DNA of 64,000 bases, taken from assembly GCA_903813345.2 (NCBI GenBank), contig CAIIXF020000008.1, forward strand, positions 3,791,341 to 3,855,340. The letters run 5' to 3'. Every line of letters starts with the position of its first letter. The first letter of the stretch is position 1. This DNA is from Owenia fusiformis (lineage: Eukaryota; Annelida; Polychaeta; Sabellida; Oweniidae). Shown here one piece after another: positions 48,849 to 59,789 of the stretch. Made by a program: the position numbers and the translations under genes. The notes beneath the pieces are model-generated. The model saw only the letters and a program-made list of their open reading frames with translations, had not been told where the DNA came from and ran no database searches.

Positions 48849-48885
48849 GGGGTCGTGGGTTCGATCCCCACTGGGGTGGACTGCC
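48849..48885 (+). repeat. tRNA-like 3' half (SINE fragment)
   Basis: GGTCGTGGGTTCGATCCCCA contains a perfect Pol III B box (GGTTCGATCCC) inside a 5-bp T stem, GTGGG/CCCAC. No A box or D arm lies upstream at the right distance, so this is a truncated tRNA-derived SINE, not a tRNA gene. It is distinct in sequence from the SINE at 24677-24976. Confidence 0.6.
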
Positions 48886-48999
48886 TTTTTCACATCAGCC
48901 CTAAGTGCAGGATTTCATTCATTTTCTTTGACCAAGTAAATTATTAAAAAAACTTATTTTTAAAAGTGTGATTTCATATACTTTAAAGTTGAACACTCA

Positions 49000-51060
49000 T
49001 CTAATCATTTCCAATTATGATACCATGGAGCCATATTTCTCCAGTGAGTGTACCAATACTATTTCAAAGAGAGTTTGGCTGGAAATCTTGGACTAGGAGG
49101 GTCGAATCATTCTTATTTTTAGAGTTTACCCTGAATCTAGAATACCAATTATTCAAAGGCAAATCCTATTTTGAGACTGCAAAGGGGTAAGATATGTGAA
49201 ATCTCTCATTTTAAGGCATGATTCCTTGCAACAATAATCTTGACATGCCACTTAGAAGTTATGAATTTTTATACCATATAAAAACATGTGGTAAAATAAG
49301 TGATTATAAGGGGCCCTTATATGTCAGCTCAACAGACCCCTCAGATGAATGAAAAATATATCTAATTCTGCAAGAGATGCCTTATTCTGATAAGACTGGA
49401 AAATGGTTTAGACAGAATCAGAGTGACCTTCAATTAACAAAATACACAAAAAACAGATCTTAGACCCAAGTAGAATAGCTTAAAATATTCCTATACACAC
49501 TTTAATAATCTGTTCCATGCACTGTAGAATTAAATGAAATAATACACAGCATTCGTAATGATCTACAGCGTCGTATCTGGTTGTCTGGAGTCAGAAAAAA
49601 TATGAGATTAATTTAAATCTTGCATTTAAAGCACGGTACAAGCAGCTACCAATAATGAACCAGGCGATTGAGAGTGTGACTCACAGGAGCAGTGCCAATG
49701 GTAGTTTTTTAATTTAAATTACCAATGTTTGCTTCATATGACTTTTTGTCAAATTTGAAATATATGATGCCTTGGGTGGTTGGAACTTCCAATAAAGGGA
49801 AAATCTTTAAATACTTGCAAGTCCATGATTTTAATGCTTGTGTTTTCTGGTCTACATCAAACATTAATTTTTATAAGAGTGCTCATTTATGCTTTAAGCG
49901 ATATATCGATTAGGGTGGTTTAGACATTTATAACACCGTTGTATTTATTTATGGATTTGTCTTCCGATCTGTCTTGGGGAAGATTAATTAATTGTATATT
50001 GTAACTGATGATATTTATATTTGCACTTTCCAGGCTGATAATAATGATGAATAGCAACACGTGAGAAGACATGAGATGACAAGAAGCAATTTCAGTAAAG
50101 GTCAACATTGGAGGAAACAATCAATATCACAAAATAACCTGCTGTAAATATATTGACCTTAGACTTAAGAGGGAAGGTGATGACATGGTTTGGTTTATCA
50201 TGATGGCATTGACCAATCATAGGCAGTGACACTTATCTGAAACCTCTGAACTGTCGAGACAATTTTACAGTCTAGCACCTTGCCCTCACTGCCTGTGGCC
50301 GTCATAGCCCGACTGTTAATCAAATCAAACCAAATGGGCTGATATCTTTTCTCAAGAAATCAATGAAAAGGAAGAAATTTGCTAAACCCTTCCTAGTCAA
50401 ATTGTGCCAATTGATTACCCAAAAATGACCTTGAAGGGTGTAAATGGGTTAAATTAAATGATAAATGTGGGTCACTCCTAGGTAAACAATCACTTCAGAG
50501 GAAATGACCATGTAAAGAAAATCGCCCGTCTTTCAACGACGAGCTCTGATTGGCTTGGCAAGTTCAAAGATTCCTCTTAAACTGGAAAAGTGTAGATGAA
50601 TGCAAAAGGTGCTATAAAAGCTAAATTGGAGGTCTTTCAGAGGTACCCTTTCAGATCCAACCAGCCTCAAACCTACTAAACTACCAGTTATAGTCAGAGT
50701 GAAATGTGACTACCTAATAAAGATTCAGGGTAGATGCTAAAAAGATACTCCCTATGGAATATTTTGCTTCAATTGATACTCTATTAAGCTGCTTCAGCAG
50801 GTAGGCTACTTACATAAGCTTATCATAACCAGATGAAGTATATTTACCATAACATTTAGCTGTAACATTATATAAGACTACAGGCATGTGTAAGCTGAGA
50901 TATAGGAATATGGATCATTTACTTTTAATTATAGACCAGGTTTCAGGCATATGTGGTTATAAGTATAAATTGCATGGAAATGCCAGATATCAAGGTCAAT
51001 CTATTCAATTTAATATTATATAGACTACAATATACAAATTAATATGCAACAACATATCTA
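49000..51060. other. Intron sequence, nothing recognised
   Basis: AT-rich, no repeats or exon candidates that I can support. The frames at 49725-49913 and 49920-50120 are not recognisable. Confidence 0.45.
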
Positions 51061-51067
51061 ATGAAAA

Positions 51068-51255
51068 TACAGTAAAATCTCTTCGAAGGAACACCTCTCT
51101 GTCATGAAAACCCCGCCACAAAGAACAGTTTGCTAAAGAACCAAATATTTTTCAATTCACTTACATATTTGTACCCTCTCTGTAAGGAACGCCTGTCTAC
51201 AGGGTAAAATTTCAGCCAGTACAGAGGGCATGCCCTGTGCATAGGCTTTACTGTA
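51068..51255. mobile_element. TACAGTAAAACCTGT MITE, diverged copy
   Basis: Left end TACAGTAAAATCTCTTCGAA, right end ATAGGCTTTACTGTA. Interior GGAACACCTCTCTGTCATGA and AAGGAACGCCTGTCTACAG. Confidence 0.72.
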
Positions 51256-51868
51256 TAATGTACTGACTTTAGATTGGTTCAAATCAATATAACTTAACAT
51301 AATAACATTAACAGGCCTCCATGAACTGGTTTCACTAATTAAATGGCAAATCAAGTCATATTTCATATAATAACATTCTATTTTAAGTTAAAAAAGATTC
51401 AGAGATGAACCATCCTCTGATCACAGGGCTTCAAAATCCAGAATATATTATTTCTTTTTACCCCCTGATATAAGCAGTTAGCATTTCCCCGATTAAGAAC
51501 TCGCAATCTGATTGGCTGTCATAACATTGCGACAGAAATCATGTATAAGTCATTGCACATAATTAGATCACGTGATTCAGTTTAATCGGGCGCTTCCAAA
51601 TTGGTTATAGCAGGGGGAAGAAGGAGGTACGGATTCTGGACACCTGCATAGGAGGATGGAGATGAACAGAAGGAAATGATTTCACCATAATGATCATAAA
51701 TAGCAACTTTGGCATCATTTGGCTTCTTGATTTGATTTGATTTGAAAACTATATTCATTCTGGGTAGCTCTTCTTAAAAGATGCATACAGGGTGAGATCA
51801 TAGCATGAATTACTATATGGAATTGACACTTCCAGAATAGTCATTTCTACCATCTACTCAAATACATG

Positions 51869-52026
51869 TACAGTGAAACTTGTAAAGTAGAACAGCTCTA
51901 GAAGTAGAATAGCTCTGTCAATAGAACATTTTTCAAAGTCCCAACAACAACTGAGTTAATGTTAAATGAACCTCTATAAGTGGAACATCTACCTACAGAT
52001 GTTCCACTTAGACAGGTTTTACTGTA
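51869..52026. mobile_element. TACAGTAAAACCTGT MITE, GTAGAACAGCTC variant
   Basis: Left end TACAGTGAAACTTGTAAAGT, right end TTAGACAGGTTTTACTGTA, both starting or ending at TA. Inner hairpin AGTGGAACATCT...AGATGTTCCACTT near the right end. Confidence 0.78.
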
Positions 52027-52029
52027 TAT

Positions 52030-53500
52030 GTACAATCGTGTACAGGAAGATCCCTGCCCGGGGATCACTGTCTTAGCTTTAAATGATGTATCACCCATTC
52101 TGATACGCATGCTATTTCCTTCTTTATTTTGGTGAAATTGACATAACCCATAAAAGTTGAATGTTCTTCAAAATATACTAACATTATGAATTGAGATCTG
52201 CTACTATAACTGAACAAGTTAAGGAAAATATCGTATCTTCTTATAGGGGTACAAAAAATAAGTTCTGTGTATATAACTACACAATGATGAAAAAATTGTA
52301 AAATCATAGACTAATAGCATTTAGGCGTGCCAGTGGTAGATTGGAAAAAATGTTGATTTCATTAATGTTACCATTAGCAGTATTAATATATTGCTACAGA
52401 AATAATAATAGAGAATCTATTGGATATCTAGCAATTTTTCAATCAATATTTTCAAGGCCAACATATAGGCCATAGTTCAGATGTCTCTACTAATTTGACC
52501 CAATATTATGTAGTTCATTCAGTTCTTTGCTTGTGGTCTTCTGCATTTTATATATCAAGAGTTCTTCAACTTCTTTTGGTAGATTTCCAGCTATACCAGC
52601 TCATGAGCTTAATACACTAAAAGTGGTATATCAGCTGCAACGTAAATTGAATTAAATTGAATTTCAGATGCTGGTTCAATTCAAACCTACCCCACAAATA
52701 TTTGAATTGATTTTTAAAAAAAATTCATAGCTCAGATCTTTGAAGCCAACATTCTCATGTTTCAAATGGTATATTGCAACTTCAGAAAAAGTTATTTATT
52801 TTGCACTGGGGAACGGACTTTGAAGCTCTCATTTGCTCTGCTATATGTTGAATCCATTTTTCCGATATAGTACCAGTATATGAGTGGGAAAAATAGGATT
52901 TATTTCAATATGCGTTGTAAAGGTGTATTAAATCTAGAAGGAAATTGCAATATATTGATTTAGTATGGTAAATGACACAATGCATCCAGACATAGTCTCC
53001 TGGAAAAAAATTTCCAATCATGCTTATTTAACTGAATTTCTCTTTTAAAAATTCGACATAAAAACCTAATTTTCTGCCATTTTTTGCAACCAAGAGTGTT
53101 CACTTCATGTTTGTTTACTTTCCCCTTTTAGTCTCCATACCTCTCCGTGTATATTCAATTTTGAACGATGTCAGCCGTAACATTTCTTCCACGACTGACA
53201 CCAACACAATAGGTCAGATGTTACCACCTCTGAACACTTGTTATATCAATACGATATAATCCAATGTAATTTCTCTGCAAAGTTTCAATCAATGTTTTAC
53301 AAGAAAACCAAGCAGATATCTTTAATATTTATAGATAGATATCTGGACCATACAAAGCATAAACCAAGTGACACTTCTTACAAAGAATATTTTGCGCCAG
53401 GTACAAGAGTATACTTCTAGTAGATATAACTCACTAAGAATACTAGAATAGTACATTTTCAGCATATATTGTGCCCAGTACATTACCTGGCATTATAATG
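52030..53500. other. Intron sequence, nothing recognised
   Basis: AT-rich; small frames at 52065-52307 (minus) and 53238-53420 (plus) have no family signature. Confidence 0.45.
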
Positions 53501-53807
53501 TACCATATTCTCTCTAATGAGTCCATAGTTCCAATGAGCAGTTTTGAGCATACATATGACTTTTACGTTGAATATGGTCTCAAGAAAACAAAAAGTTTAA
53601 TGCATTAGTTTTGATTATTTACATAACAAGATATCAATTGATGATCATATTGAATGCAAAGAAAAGTACAAGAGCTGTAGAGTATAGTAAACCTCTGGGA
53701 TAAAAACTGAAAACATTATAGGCAATATTTTTTCTAAATTCTTGTATGGGCACTCATTGGAATGTCTTAATATGTTAGCAGTGGTGCTAATTAGAGAGAA
53801 TACGGTA
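53501..53807. mobile_element. TACCGTATTCTCT inverted-repeat element, short copy (307 bp)
   Basis: Left end TACCATATTCTCTCTAATGA. The inverted right end is TACCGTATTCTCTCTAATTA, nearly identical to the termini at 29951-30556. The interior is unrelated to that element apart from AATGAGCA/TTAGCAC subterminal motifs, so it may be a different derivative of one autonomous parent. Confidence 0.75.
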
Positions 53808-53999
53808 TATAGTGTCTCATGATATAATATGCGAAGTAAAATAGTGCATTTATAGCAAAAAGGTATGTTGTGCAAAAATAATATATCAAATAATATCAAA
53901 TTTGAATTGAATCTACAATATATTGTACTAGTAATCCAGAATTCCCAAAAAATACTTCATTAGCGACCAGACAACCAATATTCTTCATTTTCTATTTGA

Positions 54000-54720
54000 G
54001 GTCAGCCTCTTTTATCATAATCTCAGTCACTTTGCCTCTTTTATCATAATCTCAGTCACTTTGCCTCTTTTATCATAATCTCAGTCATTGAATTTGCCTC
54101 TTTTATCATAATCTCAGTCACTTTGCCTCTTTTATCATAATCTCAGTCATTGAATTTGCCTCTTTTATCATAATCTCAGTCATTGAATTTGCCTCTTTTA
54201 TCATAATCTCAGTCACTTTGCCTCTTTTATCATAATCTCAGTCATTGAATTTGCCTCTTTTATCATAATCTCAGTCACTTTGCCTCTTTTATCATAATCT
54301 CAGTCATTGAATTTGCCTCTTTTATCATAATCTCAGTCATTGAATTTGCCTCTTTTATCATAATCTCAGTCACTTTGCCTCTTTTATCATAATCTCAGTC
54401 ATTGAATTTGCCTCTTTTATCATAATCTCAGTCACTTTGCCTCTTTTATCATAATCTCAGTCATTGAATTTGCCTCTTTTATCATAATCTCAGTCATTGA
54501 ATTTGCCTCTTTTAGAGTAATCTCAGTCATTGAATTTGCCTCTTTTAGAGTAATCCTAGTAAATCTGCCTTTTTATCATTACATCATTGACTCTTTTATC
54601 ATTAACTCAGTAAATTTACCTCTTTTATCTAGAAACATCAGTGACTTTGCCTTTTTTAATTATCATAATCTCAGTGACTTTGCCTCTTATATGATAATCT
54701 TAGTGACTTTGCCTCTTATA
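54000..54720. repeat. 29/33-bp minisatellite (TTTGCCTCTTTTATCATAAT + CTCAGTCA)
   Basis: About 23 units. A 29-bp version (...CAGTCAC) and a 33-bp version (...CAGTCATTGAA) alternate in an irregular order. The last eight units are increasingly diverged (TTTAGAGTAATC, TTATATGATAATC). Confidence 0.93.
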
Positions 54721-55245
54721 TTATAACCTCACCCCCCATACTTGTATACAGTCTGACCACATCTCTGTGTTTTGAAACTTTCTATAAATGATACAGTCTT
54801 CCAATGGGGAGCATATTTTCAGAGGGAACTCCTCGTAAGTGGTACAATAATAAATCTCCATGATAGGCAATAACGTGGAGTGGAAAATCAGCATTTAGAA
54901 TTATTATGAAGTACTTTCCACTAGCTTGTTTATCAAATATGGTCTAATTATACCACAATAACAACATGAAAATAATACAGGAAATGAAAAAAATAAAATA
55001 AAATTCTTACATGTGAATAAGTAAGCAGGCTAGGCTAGGCACAGATATGGGAATATCGAGGTAAATTATTATTTAGTACAGAGAGGTGACTTTAAGTACA
55101 TTAGTCTTATGAGCATCTGATGAAGATTTAGCAAGGGATTACCTACTTCAGTTTCTCAATCATGCATTCACCGACATTAATAATTTACCTTTCTAAAGAA
55201 AGCAGCTACACCTGTACCTGTTTTAACTATATACTATATGTTCAA

Positions 55246-56420
55246 AATACAGTAAAACCTGTATATGTTCAAGGTACAGATAATCAGTATATGTTTTAGG
55301 TACAACAAAACTGGTATTATATTGAGTTTTGCTGTACTGTACCTTCAACATATTATTTTCAAGGTACGGTAAAAACCAGTAAATTTTCAAGATACAGTAA
55401 ACCCAGTATAATTGTTTAAAGTAGAGTAAACCCAATATATGTTCATAGCAAAGTAAAATCCAGTATATGTTCAAGGAGTAGTAGAACCAGTAAGTGTTCA
55501 AGGTACAGTTAAACCAGTAAGTGTTCAAGGTACAATTAAACCAGTAAATGTTCAAGGTACAGTAAACCCAGTATAATTGTTTAAAGTAGAGTAAACCCAA
55601 TATATGTTTAAAGCAAAGTAAAATTCAGTATATGTTCAAGGTACAGTAGAACCAGTAAGTGTTCAAGGACAGTTAAACCAGTAAGTGTTCAAGGTACAGT
55701 TAAACCAGTAAATGTTCAAGGTACAGTAGAACCAGTAAGTGTTCAAGGTACAGTGAAACCAGTAAGTGTTCAAGGTACAGTTAAATCAGTAAATGTTCAA
55801 GGTACAGTAGAACCAGCAAGTGTTCAAGGTACAGTTAAACCAGTAAATGTTCAAGGTACAGTAGAACCAGTAAGAGTTCAAGGTACAGTTAAACCAGTAA
55901 ATGTTCAAGGTACAGTTAAACCAGTATATGTTCAAGGTACAGTAGAACCAGTAAGTGTTCAAGGTACAGTTAAACCAGTAAGTGTTCAAGGTACAGTTAA
56001 ATCAGTAAATGTTCAAGGTACAGTAGAACCAGTAAGAGTTCAAGGTACAGTTAAACCAGTAAATGTTCAAGGTACAGCTAAACCAGCAAATGTTCAAGGT
56101 ACAGTTAAACCAGCAAATGTTCGAGGTACAGTTAAACCAGCAAATGTTCAAGGTACAGTTAAACCAGCAAATGTTCGAGGTACAGTTAAACCAGCAAATG
56201 TTCAAGGTACAGTTAAACCAGCAAATGTTCGAGGTACAGTTAAACCAGCAAATGTTCAAGGTACAGTTAAACCAGCAAATGTTCAAGGTACAGTTAAACC
56301 AGCAAATGTTCAAGGTACAGTTAAACCAGCAAATGTTCAAGGTACAGTTAAACCAGCAAATGTTCGAGGTACAGTTAAACCAGCAAATGTTCAAGGTACA
56401 GTTAAACCTGTTATGATGCA
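55246..56420. repeat. 27-bp minisatellite (GGTACAGTTAAACCAGCAAA + TGTTCAA)
   Basis: About 43 units. The left part (55246-55640) is diverged, the middle alternates AGTAAG/AGTAAAT variants, and 56080-56400 is almost perfect with alternating TTCAAGG/TTCGAGG. The outer edges read TACAGTAAAACCTGT at 55247 and ACAGTTAAACCTGTT at 56398, like the terminal repeat of the local MITE family. Because 27 is a multiple of 3, long open frames appear on both strands (55753-56445 plus; 55223-55600, 55786-55989 and 56002-56421 minus); these are not treated as genes. Confidence 0.93.
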
Positions 56421-57403
56421 TCCTGAAATAACGGAAGCCTGGTAAATAAAGTCAGATTAAATCCCAGTAATTCATCTCCAAAAAAGTTCTACAAGGAGAA
56501 AAATGTGGTTTACTCAAAAAACTGCAATCACCATATCAACCAATCAGAATATATGATAAGACTTTCTCTAGATTTGCTTCTTATATAAGTACAGTATCAC
56601 TATCTGGTCTTTTGTATTGTGCTAGATGCATACTATTGATCTACATTCTCTCCAGAACAAATATATTGTATCTATCCGATATTTCTTACTTTCAACAAAA
56701 GCCAATACCTCTGAATGATGAATAAAATACCAGGCCTTAAAAGACTGTATTTAGCCATACTAAGAAGGATACTGTCAAACATGTCTCAAAGATTCATAAA
56801 TTTGCTAGATCTGATAGCTGAAATCTACATTTACATTGTTACCACCCCCCCACCCTTTCTCTCAAAGAAAAGTAGCTAGCCAGGCACTCATAAAAAAGAA
56901 ATAGCAGAAGTACAAGGTGTCTATAAAGTCGATATATGATTTACTCAGACTGTATCATAATTGTAAGAGACTTTATAGAAACCCTGTATCTCTAAAATGA
57001 CATGCATGAATTGAACATGTTTCACAGTACCCTAATAGTGGTATCTCTTAACTAATCACAATTTGCAGCTTTTTTAAATGTCAGACTAGCTCTGATGCTA
57101 TAATCTTACAAACAATACAAACTTAAAGTTTAATTTGTCTGAAAGCTCAACATATATTTTTCTTAAATAAGGTAAGATACTTGATGCAAAGATGACAAAC
57201 GCTTATAATGTAAATCTGTATTGAGATGACATCGTCGCTGATTGGTTTAGCGAGTCGATCGGTTTAAAACTAGGTCAATTCTTTTTCCTTATGAAAGTCG
57301 CCATTTTGTAAACAAATATACGCACTTCCGGGAAAGGAGGTGCGCGAAGGAGGAAATCGTATGTCGTCAATTAAATCATGGGGTTTTCCCTCCTCTTGGT
57401 TGC

Positions 57404-57453
57404 ATAAGAAAATAACCCCCCCCCCCTTGTTGGTTCCCAGATCCGCCCCTGGT
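57404..57453. mobile_element. hAT-like terminus fragment
   Basis: Inverted, the sequence starts CAGGGGCGGATCTGGGAACC, then AACAAGG and a G-run (C-run 57416-57426 on plus). CAGGGGCGGATC is a common hAT MITE end. I found no matching opposite end within about 700 bp. Confidence 0.45.
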
Positions 57454-57926
57454 AATAAGTAATAAATTACTATGTAATAATAAAAATTTCACTGTATGCT
57501 GGTATTACTGTTTCATAATGGAAGGTTAATTTTATGTTGATGAGGATTAAAATATTGACATCTTTCATTGTATGCTTTTAATTACAAATACATGTATATA
57601 GGTACAAAATTATCAACAAAACGTGACAAAGTGCTTACATGTAGATATTAATTATGCATTTAACCTTCTCACTCCAGCCAACCTACAAAGCTTCAATACT
57701 AATTAGTTTTAATATTAATGATGATCGAGGCACTAGAAAAGCGCATGTTTTAGGATGAGAAATGATGCTGATTTCATATTTACTGCTACATCCATTTAAA
57801 GTGATTTAAATAACATTAAAAGCTAAAATGCACTTCTTCATCAGTTTCTATGGTTTATAGAGATTTTAGTTTGTCTATATATCAATATGAATATGATGAA
57901 TGTTTAGTCAGATCAACTCAATAAAG

Positions 57927-58114
57927 TACAGTAAAGCCTTTCTATACAAACACCTCTCTAATCTAAACACCTCTCAATGAGAACACTTTTTCGGTCCCAT
58001 TTTCTCATATGTTGCAGTATTCCATGTTCAAAAATTCTTGAAATGTGAACACCTGCTAATCCAAACACTTCTGGCCATTCTCAGTGATATTTGGATGAGA
58101 CAAGTTTAGCTGTA
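57927..58114. mobile_element. TACAGTAAAACCTGT MITE, full copy
   Basis: Left end TACAGTAAAGCCTTTCTATA, right end GACAAGTTTAGCTGTA. Interior CAAACACCTCTCTAATCTAA, ATGAGAACAC and GTGAACACCTGCTAATCC. It is the inverted counterpart of the copy at 7300-7460. Confidence 0.78.
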
Positions 58115-59720
58115 TATATATTTGCATAGATGTGGAAAATACATTTAGTAGCATGCATCTCGCTAATGTTAAAAATAACATAAAAGTATTCCCAAGCTAG
58201 GTGTCTCTACAGTTGAATGCAAAAACAATAAAACTAATCAAATCCCCTGAGAAATTAATGCAATCATAAATTTAATCCTAATATAAATTCACAGAAAACT
58301 CTGTTTCTCAAAAACAGAATACGTACATGTATATACCATATTTGGGCATTTTGGGATACCTGATCCTAATTTCCTTGAAGAATATAAGATTCTATGATTA
58401 CAGGGTTCTCCACATCTTTATCAAAATAAGTGGTAGAAAAAGTTAATCAATATTTTTCAGTTGAGTAACTTTTATGTTGCAATTAAATCAGAAATTCAAC
58501 CCTCCCCCTGGCCAAAAGTTCAATCAAAATTATGCAGTTTTAACCATTCTGAGCACTTTTCAAGTGATTTTGGGCCAAAATGGTCAAATGTGAACCCTCT
58601 GGAATTTTTTAAAAAGTGAACTCCCCTTGGCAAAAGCTTGATACGGACCTGCCTACAAAAACAGGTTAACTACCCTTGCAAATCCTGTTTCTTTGCACTT
58701 ATTAGTGGGTCTTTATATCAAGTTTCCAAATGTAATGGTAATGAATACATACATCTATAAATCATAGAGCTTCTACTTTTCATGCTTTTTATCAGTTTGT
58801 TACGAGTGCTCACTATGAATCAATTTATCACATGTTAGCTAATGGGCACTTCGACAACTTTAGATATAGACAGTTCTTGACTATACTGAGGTCATTTATA
58901 CATACAAGCGATTTACAGCTGAACAAGAGAAAAACTGATGAATATCGCACTTGAAGAGTAAAATGGTCATTTTTTGTCATTTACCAGCATGTCCAAAACT
59001 AAGTTCATGTACTAAATTCTATTACTAGTCCGTAAAATGTCCATTCTCTGCATGCAGTAAAATCTATTCATCCATGAAATTATTTTCACACATAGCATGG
59101 CAAGGTGTCTCTAATTCCAGCCAATCAGAACACAGTATATCATATAATTGCATTGCATTATATAATCAAAAACGCATCCACTATAATGCACCCAGGGTAC
59201 TTTTAGATTCTAGTGAAACATTTATCAATTTCATAGTTGAGGGAAAATCTATTTAAAGAGTATCAGAATGGAACAAGCCAGGTACTTATGTAGGTCAAAT
59301 GGTTAGTTCTCAAATGAAACTCAAGGTTAGGAAATTGATGTTAGTGTTGACCTAGTTTTATCCTTGCAGAAAAGTTTCCTTTCATTCCAATCTCATGCAA
59401 AGGTCTGGAAACAAAACATTGGTGGAATGAACCATCCCTTAAATACACTGATTCCCTGACTTATATTCTCTAACTAACAAGTCCCTGAATCACAGAACTT
59501 AATATGACAAATAAATATCCAGATGATACCAAGATGGCACATAAAAATACACAATTCTTTGACTGTTGTACTTCTGATTCAGTAACCAGATTGTGATCAA
59601 CCTTTTCTCAGTAACCTGATTAGGAAAAGCATGATCAAAAAAATATCTCTAACTAAAAGAGTATATGAAGTCAAATCAAACTATTAGAAAGAGTACAAAC
59701 ATAGGGGTAATTATCATTAC
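58115..59720. other. Intron sequence, nothing recognised
   Basis: AT-rich; the frame at 59074-59256 has no family signature. Confidence 0.45.
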
Positions 59721-59778
59721 TACTGCAAAACCTATCTTAGTAAACACAGTATATACCACTTTAACAGGTTTTACTGTA
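59721..59778. repeat. Minimal 58-bp copy of the TACAGTAAAACCTGT family
   Basis: TACTGCAAAACCTATCTTAG then, after about 20 bp, TTTAACAGGTTTTACTGTA. Both termini remain but almost all of the interior is gone. Confidence 0.6.
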
Positions 59779-59789
59779 TATAGCGAGAG

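Noticed and set aside
55753-56445. 230-aa repetitive protein
   Set aside because: Frames are open on both strands because the 27-bp unit is divisible by 3; no start context, splice sites or protein family support a gene.
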